A DNA stretch of 64,000 nucleotides, from positions 1 to 64,000 of the forward strand of contig CACZJU010000011.1 in assembly GCA_902781515.1 (NCBI GenBank), read 5' to 3'. The stretch comes from an uncultured Bacteroidales bacterium (GTDB lineage Bacteria; Bacteroidota; Bacteroidia; Bacteroidales; Bacteroidaceae). Both the position numbers and the translations under genes were made by a program. Position 1 is the stretch's first letter. Each line of letters starts with the position of its first letter. The notes under the pieces are model-generated. The model was not told the origin of the DNA. It made no database searches and was given only the letters and a program-made list of their open reading frames with translations. Positions 1-6,979 of the stretch are shown one piece after another.

Positions 1-156
1 GATCATTGCCGGGCAGTCCTGCCCCAGTTCGGTCACGATGAGCGTCCCTACGCGCTCCTGAAACCGCTGCATCCACGAGAGGTGGGCGGCGTGGGGAGCT
101 CGCTGCATTTTGCCCACAAAGGGCTCAATCTGCTTAAATCTTTCTGTGTAAGCCAT
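1..156 (-). CDS. Unidentified protein, N-terminal 52 residues only
   Basis: This is the beginning of a minus-strand gene that runs off the left edge of the window. The start is the ATG at 154-156, and 52 codons are open to the edge. The peptide begins MAYTERFKQIEPFVGKMQ and contains SWMQRFQERVG. It has no signal peptide or hydrophobic segment, so it is probably cytosolic. I recognise no family from this fragment. The upstream side is a tandem-repeat spacer (192-420). Reality as a gene is likely because the frame is open and begins with a good ATG; function is unknown. Confidence 0.5.
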   Translation of the reverse strand, partial: MAYTERFKQIEPFVGKMQRAPHAAHLSWMQRFQERVGTLIVTELGQDCPAMI

Positions 157-191
157 ATCTTTCGTTTTTTTTGTTGTTAATTATCGATTGT

Positions 192-420
192 ATTGACTAC
201 AAATGGAGTTTTTTGCCTCCGGGAGTGCTCTGTAGTGACTACAAAGCCGATTTTTTGCCTCCGGGAGTGCTCTGTATAGTCTGCAAAGCCACTTTTTGCC
301 TCCGGGAGTGCTCTGTATCGACTACAAAGCCCCTTTTTTGCCCCTGGGAGTGCTCTGTATTGACTACAAAGCCACTTTTTTGCCTCCGGGCATGCTCTGT
401 ATCGACTGCAAAGCTCATCC
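192..420. repeat. Tandem repeat, about 42-bp unit, 5 copies plus a partial
   Basis: The landmark gggagtgctctgta occurs at 221, 263, 303 and 346, and with one change at 388, giving spacings of 42, 40, 43 and 42. Each unit reads roughly gactacaaagccacttttttgcctcc followed by the landmark. Because the spacings are not multiples of three, the array cannot be one repeated coding domain; short open frames across it are by-products. It fills the spacer between the partial gene at 1-156 and the broken surface-protein gene at 473. Confidence 0.85.
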
Positions 421-472
421 TCGTCTCCATTCGTTTCCTTATACATTATATATATATACGCGCGCGAGGGGG

Positions 473-2416
473 TTACTCCGACAGGTAGAACACGATGCTT
501 TTCACATATGTGCCGTAGAAATAATCAGCGCCCGTCAGCAGCTCAACCTTCGAGGCGGCGGCAGTGCCCTTCCACGTGACTGTATCAATATCTGTATTAG
601 AATCCCAATTATATGCCCAGCCCGTGCCGAGACCTCCATTAGCCCAACCAGCAGGGCCAGTGAGCGTCATCACGATCTTTGTGAACTTCTTGCCGGTCGG
701 TGCCGTAAAGGTAAAGCCGCCGGATTCCTTCGCATCGAACTGGATGCCATCCCTCGTCGGATCTCCTTTATCCTTCCACCTGGCCTGATTCCTCTCGGCA
801 TTACCACTCAGCGTGACGCCCTCCTTCGTATATGACTCGAAGGTGCCCATGACACGAAGGTCGCTGATGTTCGTAACGTCCCATACGACGATGTCGGCCA
901 CGGGAACCTCAATGGCCGTAGCCGCAATCTCGCTGTCGGAGTGCGTGTCGTCGGCCTTCACGTAATACCAAACATATACCGTGCCACTGGCGGTGATGTC
1001 CTTAGCCGTGGGCACCGCGTCGCTGAAGCCAGCCGTCGAGGTAGGCTTCGTGTTCGTCGTGGTCACTGCATACATCAGCGTGCCGCCGTCGGCCACGCCA
1101 CCGCTCACCAGCCACCGTAGCAGCGGGCTTCGCCTGCGCTGTCGGGTCGTAGGTGTATGGGCTGGTGGTGATAGCACCCTCCACGCCGCCGATGGTTACT
1201 GTGCCGCAATTGCCCCAATAGCCTGCGCCGATGCTGTTGGTAGCACCATCTCCCATTGTAGCAGTCACTTTGGTTACGCCTGCAGTAATCGTGATGGTGC
1301 CGCAACTGCTAAAATTTTTGGCATTGTACCCTCTACCTCCGCCAATACCGGCCGCTTTATCACCGCCTGTAGCATTGACGGTTCCACCGCTGATGAGAAT
1401 ATTACCACAGGAGCCATTATCTGGACCTCTTCTACCGCCTCCGATTCCAGCACCATATTCTCCGCCTGTAGCATTGACGGTTCCACCGCTGATGGTAATA
1501 TTGCCGCAATCAGCTCTGTCTCCGGCACCGATGCCGGCACCATATGCATCACTAGTTGCGGTGATTGTGCCGCCCTGGATCTCAATATTGCCGCAAGCAA
1601 CATTATTTACGCCACCGATGCCGGCACCTTTGCCGTAGCTGCTGGCCGTGAGAGAACCTGTGCCATTGATGATGAGCGTCTTGCCAGCAGCAGCCTGGAT
1701 GCCAGGATAATCCTGATAGAATCCATTCACAGTATTCGTACCGCTGAGGATAATGGTGGCATCGCCAAGACAAGTGATGCCGGCCCAGCTGTAGTTCATG
1801 TCGTTCACGCCGTTGATGGTCACGCCGTCGAGCGTCACCGTCGCTCCGTCGGCAATCGAAATCTTGTAGTTGCCAGCGAGCGTGCCAGTTAGGGTTTCGC
1901 CGTCCTGCGCCTCGTAGTCAGCCGTCAGCGTCGCGAGGTCAACGGTCTTGCCAGTCGGAGCCGCCGGTGCCGCGTCGCTTGTAGCCGTCACGCCCTTCAC
2001 CTTCAGGCGTCCGGTGTACTGGATGGTGACGGGAGAACCCTCGGGAGCGGGGTTGGGGCTGATGGTCCACTTGTCGGCATCCTTCAGCCATAAATCTGGT
2101 CGCGAGGAAAATCCCTGGAATCCGTAGCGCTCTGCACGCCGTTCGCGTACTCAACATATTTCGTTTCTCCCCCGCTGAAGCCGTAAATCAGGACTACATT
2201 TCCCGTGGCGGTCGGGGCGGGGATGGTGGTAACTACGTCGTCGCCCACGGCAGCGAAGTCGCTGGGCAGGTCAGCGGCGGAGAACGTTGTCATGTCCCCA
2301 GTCCACGTGTCGGGCACGGTGAGTTTCTTCACGCTGGGCGCGCCGCTCTGCGCCATTGCGCCCGTCGCCGCCGTCATGAGCAGCGCGAGCAGAAGTAATA
2401 ATTTGTTTTTTCTCAT
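473..2416 (-). pseudogene. Beta-helix, carbohydrate-binding-like secreted surface protein, broken by two frameshifts
   Basis: Three consecutive reading frames make one protein. Residues from 2416 down to about 2100 give a signal peptide (MRKNKLLLLLALLMTAATG, then AMAQ) and a short domain. The frame then changes and runs from about 2100 to about 1120 through a Gly/Thr/Ile-rich right-handed beta-helix-like repeat (CGNITISGGTVNATGG, GAGIGGG repeated). It changes again at about 1115 and continues to the stop at 473, ending in a beta-sandwich-like domain (GTGWAYNWDSNTDID ... IVFYLSE). The pattern resembles Prevotella secreted carbohydrate-binding repeat proteins. The first frame stops at 2084, just after FPRDQIYG; the next frame reads PDLWLKDADKWTISP at the same place, so a single-base change restores continuity. 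The gene is either a recent pseudogene or carries sequencing errors. No clear T9SS sorting domain is seen. Confidence 0.7.
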
Positions 2417-2516
2417 AATTTTAAGTTTTTAAATTGTTATTAAATAATTGAATTATATATATTTGTTTTGAGAATTCGAGAAGTTACAGAAGTTTAGAAG
2501 ATGAGAAGTAGAATTT

Positions 2517-3078
2517 GAGAAGTTAGAGAAGTTAGAGAAGTTAGAGACAAATGTTCTGCCGCTGACATCGCCCGCCAAAGTATCGTCATTCGCTCGGCTC
2601 TGCCGCTTGGCTTGCCAAGAACTTCGAGCGAAGCGCTCGCTCGGCTTTGCCGCTTGGCATCGCCAAGAACTTCTTGAATTCTTTCGCTCGACCTTGGTCG
2701 CTTGCCTTAGCAAGAACTTCAAAACTCTTCATAACTTCTAATTTTTTTCACGAAATGTTAATTAATCAACCATAAAGTTATGGAATTTGGAAGAAACTTC
2801 CAAGCCCTACGTGCCCTCCACCTGCAGATATTTACGATTTTGCAACATTTTTGTAAATTTTGAGAGTCGTTTTCGCTTCGCTAGACGAAGTTATATGGCC
2901 TGCGGCCATGGAGTTAAGAGCCTTTCGGCTCAGGAGTTATGTTCCTTCGGAACGGAGTTATGTGCTTCGCACGACGAATGTATTTGAGAGGCAGATGTAT
3001 CGTCTTAACTCCTTTAACTTCTCTAACTTCTCTAACTTCTCTCGCTCGACCTTGGTCGCTTGCCTTAGCAAGAACTTC
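2517..3078. repeat. Inverted nonamer arrays enclosing a chain of small hairpins
   Basis: This spacer (2417-3174) has no gene. Three units of AGAGAAGTT at 2517-2542 are matched by the reverse complement at 3016-3041, 26 bp exactly inverted. Between them lie many perfect short hairpins with different stems: 2595-2605, 2606-2619, 2626-2638, 2642-2652, 2653-2667, 2689-2700, 2701-2714, then 2895-2909, 2918-2931, 2941-2953 and 2962-2972. The last four are separated by the same spacer, ggagtta(t). The pair at 2689-2714 recurs in direct orientation at 3047-3072. Confidence 0.75.
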
Positions 3079-3103
3079 CCCCACTTTCCCCCGATGAAAT
3101 GGC

Positions 3104-3140
3104 GCAAAAATTAAGCCGAGACTCCTTTCAGAATCTCGGC
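3104..3140 (-). terminator. Intrinsic terminator after the YafQ operon
   Basis: GCCGAGA (3115-3121) pairs with TCTCGGC (3134-3140). Read on the minus strand, the hairpin is followed by TTAATTTTT, placed 35 bp after the toxin stop codon. Confidence 0.65.
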
Positions 3141-3174
3141 GGATATTGTTTTGTAGGGGAAATGTGCGAGGGTG

Positions 3175-3450
3175 TCAGAACAGGTCTGCGTGTGTGCCTG
3201 TTCTTAGGAATAGGAGCGTCAGCTCCGTGTCGTTCTGATTCCATGTCATCAGCCAGTCGGGCTCGATGTGACACTCCCAAACACCTTGCAGGTTGCCCGA
3301 CAACTTATGCGGGCGGTACTTGGCGGGCAGCGAACCAGTAGCTTCAAGCAGATGGATGGCTTCAACGATAAGCTGCATGTTATAGCCTCGCTTCCTACAG
3401 CGTTTCATCTCTTTGTCGAAGCGTTTCGTAGTCTTGACGTTGTACTTCAT
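3175..3450 (-). CDS. yafQ: YafQ-family mRNA interferase toxin (type II toxin-antitoxin)
   Basis: A 91-residue protein of the RelE/ParE superfamily, close to the usual YafQ length. In the YafQ family such toxins bind the ribosome and cut mRNA during translation. The residues that matter in YafQ are all visible: His48 (RPHKL), His61, Asp65 and Trp66 (ECHIEPDWL), and His87 (RTGTHADLF). These correspond to the catalytic His/Asp/His set of the family, so the toxin is probably active. Its start overlaps the antitoxin stop by 4 bp (ATGA), giving antitoxin-first translational coupling. A terminator follows at 3104-3140. Confidence 0.9.
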   Translation of the reverse strand: MKYNVKTTKRFDKEMKRCRKRGYNMQLIVEAIHLLEATGSLPAKYRPHKLSGNLQGVWECHIEPDWLMTWNQNDTELTLLFLRTGTHADLF

Positions 3451-3704
3451 ACTTCGATACCTAATGCCTTGAACATATCATCAGCAGAGGCGTAGCTGGT
3501 GACGTTTTTCCCTTTCAGCGCATCCTCGATCACCTTCATTGTTTTATCGTTCAAGTACTCGCCCGTCTCTGGGTCGTAGAGGCGACATTTTTCCTTTGCG
3601 GGCTTTTGCAACTGTACCGATGCCACGCCAACAATCATCTTGCAGGCCTGTTTTACCTTCTGCACGAGGCTTTCATCGGGAATTTGTAATACTAGTGTTG
3701 CCAT
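3447..3704 (-). CDS. Antitoxin partner of the YafQ-family toxin
   Basis: An 85-residue protein directly upstream of the toxin and overlapping it by 4 bp. The first 40 residues (MATLVLQIPDESLVQKVKQA) look like a small DNA-binding or dimerisation region. The rest, with RLYDPETGEYLNDKTMKVIE and a short helical tail, is typical of the disordered toxin-wrapping half of RelB/DinJ-like antitoxins in Bacteroidales. Function is inferred from position and size rather than from a firm motif. It likely represses its own promoter; the nearest promoter is upstream of the 3745-4020 gene, so all three genes may form one transcript. Confidence 0.75.
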   Translation of the reverse strand: MATLVLQIPDESLVQKVKQACKMIVGVASVQLQKPAKEKCRLYDPETGEYLNDKTMKVIEDALKGKNVTSYASADDMFKALGIEV

Positions 3705-3744
3705 ATCTTATGTTGTTTTGTGATTACGGTTGGTGTAGAAATAC

Positions 3745-4020
3745 TTATATTGCATCTTTCTCGTCGTAGATCGCTTTGATGTCCTTCATCGTCATTTCAT
3801 AGGCCTCCTCGGACGTGTACAGCTCCTTGTCCATGTCGGAAAGTTCCTCTGCCAGTTCTCGCTCGTACTCCTCTTCGTCTTCTCTGCGCAGGTCTTCATC
3901 GTCGATGCCTCCTCCTGCTGCAAACTCGGCCTCGCTCTCGTCAATCATCGTGTTAATCTCGGCCTTGGTGTAAGGTCGCATAGATTGTGTCTGTCGTCTT
4001 CTTGCGGTTGTCGTTGCCAT
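3745..4020 (-). CDS. Small acidic antitoxin-like protein
   Basis: A 91-residue, strongly acidic protein starting at the ATG 4018-4020, 40 bp upstream of the YafQ antitoxin and on the same strand. It contains RPYTKAEINTMIDESEAEFAAG, a motif matched by RPYTMAELNARIDQAEANVAAG in the gene at 6514-6786. That pattern is typical of the C-terminal half of small Bacteroidales antitoxins. No separate toxin lies next to it, so it may be a third component of the yafQ operon, a decoy antitoxin, or a remnant of another module. The long glutamate-rich stretch (residues 37-62) predicts disorder or helix. Function is not established. Confidence 0.6.
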   Translation of the reverse strand: MATTTARRRQTQSMRPYTKAEINTMIDESEAEFAAGGGIDDEDLRREDEEEYERELAEELSDMDKELYTSEEAYEMTMKDIKAIYDEKDAI

Positions 4021-4049
4021 AATCGTCGTTGTTTGTACGCTTTCGCCTG

Positions 4050-4057
4050 CAAATATA
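4050..4057 (-). promoter_or_regulatory. Bacteroidetes -7 box for the antitoxin/yafQ operon
   Basis: Minus-strand TATATTTG matches the TAnnTTTG consensus and lies about 30 bp upstream of the 4020 start codon. Confidence 0.6.
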
Positions 4058-4109
4058 CATATTTCCCACGATATTATATGCTAACGAGCTTGAATTTTTT
4101 ATCCTAAGA

Positions 4110-4135
4110 GAGCCGAGGCGGAAAATCCTCGGCTC
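4110..4135. terminator. Hairpin after the fimbrial lipoprotein gene
   Basis: GAGCCGAGG (4110-4118) pairs perfectly with CCTCGGCTC (4127-4135). It lies 22 bp beyond the stop of the 4158-6305 gene, but no T-run follows on the minus strand, so it may be a weak or factor-assisted end. Confidence 0.45.
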
Positions 4136-4157
4136 CTTAATGCTGCTAGGGGACAAG

Positions 4158-6305
4158 CTAGAAGGTGTAGCCGTTGACACTGTCCCAGTCGGGGTCGGCG
4201 GTGAGGCGGAAGGTGCCGCTGCCGGTATCGCCCGTACCGCCGCTACCGAAAAAACTGCCGGTATAGAGCGTCACCTGATTGCGCGTGATGGGGATATTCT
4301 CGAAGGTGCGCTCCATGATGACGTCATCGTTGGCATCGAGGGCGGTCACGGTGAGCTTCGTCAGCACATCTTCCTCGGTATGGGGCAGGGTGTATATCTC
4401 GTAGATGCCGTCGGTGCTTACGGGACGTATCTCCGTCTGCTTGGAGTTCACGCAGCCGTAGCCGGCCTTGGGGCTGAAGGTAGAGGAGCCTCCGAGGTAG
4501 TAGAACTTGAGCTTAGCAACTTTCGATGGCACGCTCTCGTCGGTCAGCACCAGGCGGAACATGGCCACGGCGCGCGTCAGCGTGAGGTCGTACGACTGCA
4601 GGGCGTCGGTCACCACCAGGGTGCCGTAATAAAAAAAGGTGTCGGTCACCTTGTTGTTGGGGAACGTCACCTTTTCCGTCGAGGTTATCGTGGCCGAGCC
4701 GTCGCAGTTGTGCGCGATGACCACCAGGCGGTACGTGCCCGCGGCCAGGCTCAGCGCCACCGTGCCATAGCTGGCGTCGCCCTCCTTCTGCGCCACGGTC
4801 TTCACCTTCGTACCCTCAGCGTCGAAGATGGCGATGTTCAGGCGCGAGCAGAGGTTGGTGATGTCGGTAGCAGAGCGGGTAAATGCCTCTTGCTGGTACT
4901 GCGAAAAATGCAGAATGACATTGGTCTCTGAAGGTATTTCCTTTCCCGTTGTCTCATTGAAAATAGGCTGCTCGCATGCTGCCAATAGCAGGGCGAGTTC
5001 CTTGTTGATGGTGATGGTAACAACGGGGCGCAGGACGGTTGAGGCCTTGACGGTGGAGGGACTCGAGGTGAAAGCGGCGTCGGTAGGCCTGAAAGCGCGG
5101 TAGGTGCCGTTACTGTGACAGAGGTAGTTATTGGCCGTCAGGTCGCCAATGGCCTCGCGGGCGTCGTACATCAGATGTGCTTCGTCAGTGGTGGGCACCT
5201 CCCAACCGCTAATGTCGCCAGTGGTAACTGTGGCTAAGGCAGCATCGATGTTCGCTTGCATGGTTGTGGCGTTAGCGTCGTAGAATTCGAGCTCCGTAGG
5301 CGCGAGCAGCGTCACGTCGGCATGGTCGTCCGCGTCGTCCACAGCCAGCACGTAGCAGCCCTGGTAGGTGTCGCCGACAGAGGGGATGTTGTCAGAGTTG
5401 TCGTTATTCCCCGATACGCTGCTGCCGTTCTCATCAAACTCAAAGCTGATGGTCCGATCGCCCAGCCACGTAGCGCCGGTAATCGTTCCCGTCAGGTTCA
5501 CGCCCACGGCCTCGGTGTAGGTACCGTCGATGTTGATCTTGTAGGCGGCCTCCAGCTGGTCGCTGCAAGAATAGGTATAGGTCTTGGTCGTGCCGCCAAT
5601 GGTGATGTTCACGCTCACACTGGCCGGCTGAGAGCTTGGAGGCATCACAAACGCCGTCGCGTCGTTCGTCCACGTGCGGTTGTCACTCTCCTTGGTCAGC
5701 GCGATGGTCGTGCTCTGGCCAGCTATACTATACGTCCCATTCACGTTCAGGCTCTGCCATAGCGGTGCTATCGTCACGCTGACCGCCGTCGCCGCCGTCG
5801 GAATCTTCTTAATGGTCACGTCCTCGATGAACATCGTCTTGCGCTGCAGGCCCAGCGTCACGGTATTGGTGCCGCCGTCAACGAGCGTGGCCGTGGCCTG
5901 CGCCGCCATCAGGTCGGTGAGCGTGCGGCCCTCCTTCAGCGTCAATGCCGTTGTTGTAGTAGCATTGTCCTTCGTGGGCAGCGTGTAGTCCGTAGCCGAA
6001 GCCCCCGCAACGGCATAGACGCTATACGTCCCTTCCACCAGCGGAATATTCAGCGTCTGGCCTTCGTCGCCGATGGTCTGCGCAGCCTTGCAGTCATCCC
6101 CTTGGAATACATACACTTGTACGGGGTATGCCACCGTTGCCTCTTCGCTAGGCGATGTGCCGCGCGTGCGCACTTGCAGCACCGAGTTGGTTACTTGTCC
6201 CGTAGCAGCAGGGGACATGTAGTCCGCTTCGCCGTCGAGACCTTTCTCACACGCCGTCAGCCCCAGCACCGCCAGGACCGACGCAATCAATGATAGTTTT
6301 TTCAT
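4158..6305 (-). CDS. Mfa2/FimB-like fimbrial lipoprotein, apparent fusion of two lipoproteins
   Basis: A 715-residue lipoprotein. It opens with a type II signal peptide (lipobox VLGLTAC, Cys19), so it is anchored in a membrane and probably surface exposed. Residues 20-430 resemble fimbrillin/Mfa2-type beta-sandwich domains (PVQVYVFQGDD, VEGTYSVYAVAG). At residues 437-444 it reads LALLLAAC, a second and complete lipobox, followed at once by EQPIFNETTGKEI and another Mfa2-like domain (LNIAIFDAEG, AAGTYRLVVIAHN) ending DSVNGYTF. This looks like two neighbouring lipoprotein genes joined in frame, with the inner signal peptide kept as a relic. Mfa2/FimB proteins anchor and limit the length of the major fimbria. 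A palindrome lies upstream at 6360-6380, and a membrane-bound AraC regulator is nearby at 6980. Confidence 0.7.
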   Translation of the reverse strand: MKKLSLIASVLAVLGLTACEKGLDGEADYMSPAATGQVTNSVLQVRTRGTSPSEEATVAYPVQVYVFQGDDCKAAQTIGDEGQTLNIPLVEGTYSVYAVAGASATDYTLPTKDNATTTTALTLKEGRTLTDLMAAQATATLVDGGTNTVTLGLQRKTMFIEDVTIKKIPTAATAVSVTIAPLWQSLNVNGTYSIAGQSTTIALTKESDNRTWTNDATAFVMPPSSQPASVSVNITIGGTTKTYTYSCSDQLEAAYKINIDGTYTEAVGVNLTGTITGATWLGDRTISFEFDENGSSVSGNNDNSDNIPSVGDTYQGCYVLAVDDADDHADVTLLAPTELEFYDANATTMQANIDAALATVTTGDISGWEVPTTDEAHLMYDAREAIGDLTANNYLCHSNGTYRAFRPTDAAFTSSPSTVKASTVLRPVVTITINKELALLLAACEQPIFNETTGKEIPSETNVILHFSQYQQEAFTRSATDITNLCSRLNIAIFDAEGTKVKTVAQKEGDASYGTVALSLAAGTYRLVVIAHNCDGSATITSTEKVTFPNNKVTDTFFYYGTLVVTDALQSYDLTLTRAVAMFRLVLTDESVPSKVAKLKFYYLGGSSTFSPKAGYGCVNSKQTEIRPVSTDGIYEIYTLPHTEEDVLTKLTVTALDANDDVIMERTFENIPITRNQVTLYTGSFFGSGGTGDTGSGTFRLTADPDWDSVNGYTF

Positions 6306-6359
6306 TGTTGAATAGATTTAGTTATTCGGGAATATCCCCTTCTAAATATATAACGTAGG

Positions 6360-6380
6360 GGTACAAAAAAAGTTTGTACC
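6360..6380. promoter_or_regulatory. Palindromic operator-like site upstream of the fimbrial lipoprotein
   Basis: GGTACAAA (6360-6367) and TTTGTACC (6373-6380) form an 8-bp perfect inverted repeat with a 5-bp spacer, 55 bp upstream of the 6305 start. It may be a regulator-binding site; which protein binds it is unknown. Confidence 0.4.
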
Positions 6381-6413
6381 GTGATAGTACAATCTTTTTT
6401 CTATATCATGAAT

Positions 6414-6450
6414 CGCAAAACAAAACCGAGCCCATCTCTCGATGTCTCGG
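6414..6450 (-). terminator. Intrinsic terminator after the orphan antitoxin-like gene
   Basis: CCGAG (6426-6430) pairs with CTCGG (6446-6450). On the minus strand the stem is followed by TTTTGTTTTG, as expected for an end of the 6514-6786 transcript. Confidence 0.5.
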
Positions 6451-6513
6451 CGGATATTATCTGTGGGGGGGGATCAGGAAAGCTATTTAATCTCGTTTGC
6501 CAGCGAATGTGGT

Positions 6514-6786
6514 TCACGACGACAGTCCCAGAAATCGACTATGTATATCGTATCTCTCCTTCCATCTGCGCATCGACTCCTCGTGGGTGATGGTTTTTCC
6601 AGCTGCCACGTTGGCCTCTGCCTGGTCAATCCTCGCGTTCAGTTCTGCCATGGTATAAGGGCGAAGTCGTTCGTCCTGTTCCTTCTTAGCGTACTCTATA
6701 AGGTGCTCTCCCACCCATCGCATGCTGCTGGGCGAGAGTGTGCCGTAGAGGTAGTTGAGCAATCCTTCAAGTGCCATTGTACTCAT
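6514..6786 (-). CDS. Orphan antitoxin-like small protein
   Basis: A 90-residue protein. Residues 1-35 (LLNYLYGTLSPSSMRWVGEHL) look like a small helical domain, and residues 43-64 carry RPYTMAELNARIDQAEANV, the same element found in the protein at 3745-4020. That element is common in Bacteroidales antitoxins paired with RelE/ParE toxins. No toxin gene lies on either side: downstream is a terminator and upstream is the divergent AraC regulator. It is therefore best read as an orphan antitoxin or remnant. A Met at position 4 is an alternative start. Confidence 0.55.
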   Translation of the reverse strand: MSTMALEGLLNYLYGTLSPSSMRWVGEHLIEYAKKEQDERLRPYTMAELNARIDQAEANVAAGKTITHEESMRRWKERYDIHSRFLGLSS

Positions 6787-6808
6787 ATCGCGTCCTTTCT
6801 TTTATGAT

Positions 6809-6872
6809 TTGAACTTCGTTCGAACCCGCTTCCGCTCGGAATAGCTCGAAAGCATGCTCTCGGCTCTTCGCA
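6809..6872. repeat. Hairpin-rich leader resembling the 57-bp hairpin element
   Basis: GAAC-TTC-GTTC and TTCCG-CT-CGGAA hairpins occupy the leader of the 6786 gene. The order GAACTTCGTTCGA then a CGCTCGGAA block resembles the elements at 11513-11569 and 51192-51249, but without the flanking direct repeats. Confidence 0.4.
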
Positions 6873-6896
6873 CACTTGATCGCGGCTTTGATGCTG

Positions 6897-6904
6897 CAAA
6901 TATA
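6897..6904 (-). promoter_or_regulatory. -7 box for the 6514-6786 gene
   Basis: Minus-strand TATATTTG matches the TAnnTTTG consensus, about 110 bp upstream of the 6786 start. It implies a long structured leader and is divergent from the 6949 promoter. Confidence 0.5.
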
Positions 6905-6948
6905 GTGTTTTTTCCTAATATCCATGTACGATTAATGCAAAAAAATCG

Positions 6949-6956
6949 TATATTTG
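6949..6956 (+). promoter_or_regulatory. -7 box for the AraC-type regulator
   Basis: TATATTTG matches the consensus 23 bp upstream of the ATG at 6980. Confidence 0.6.
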
Positions 6957-6979
6957 CACCCGTTACAACATATAAATAG

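Noticed and set aside
192..420. Possible CRISPR array
   Set aside because: Whole units are near-identical from end to end with no variable spacers, and no cas genes are present.
4029..4931. 300-codon plus-strand open frame opposite the fimbrial lipoprotein
   Set aside because: Antisense shadow; Gly/Val/His-rich composition typical of reversed GC-rich coding sequence.
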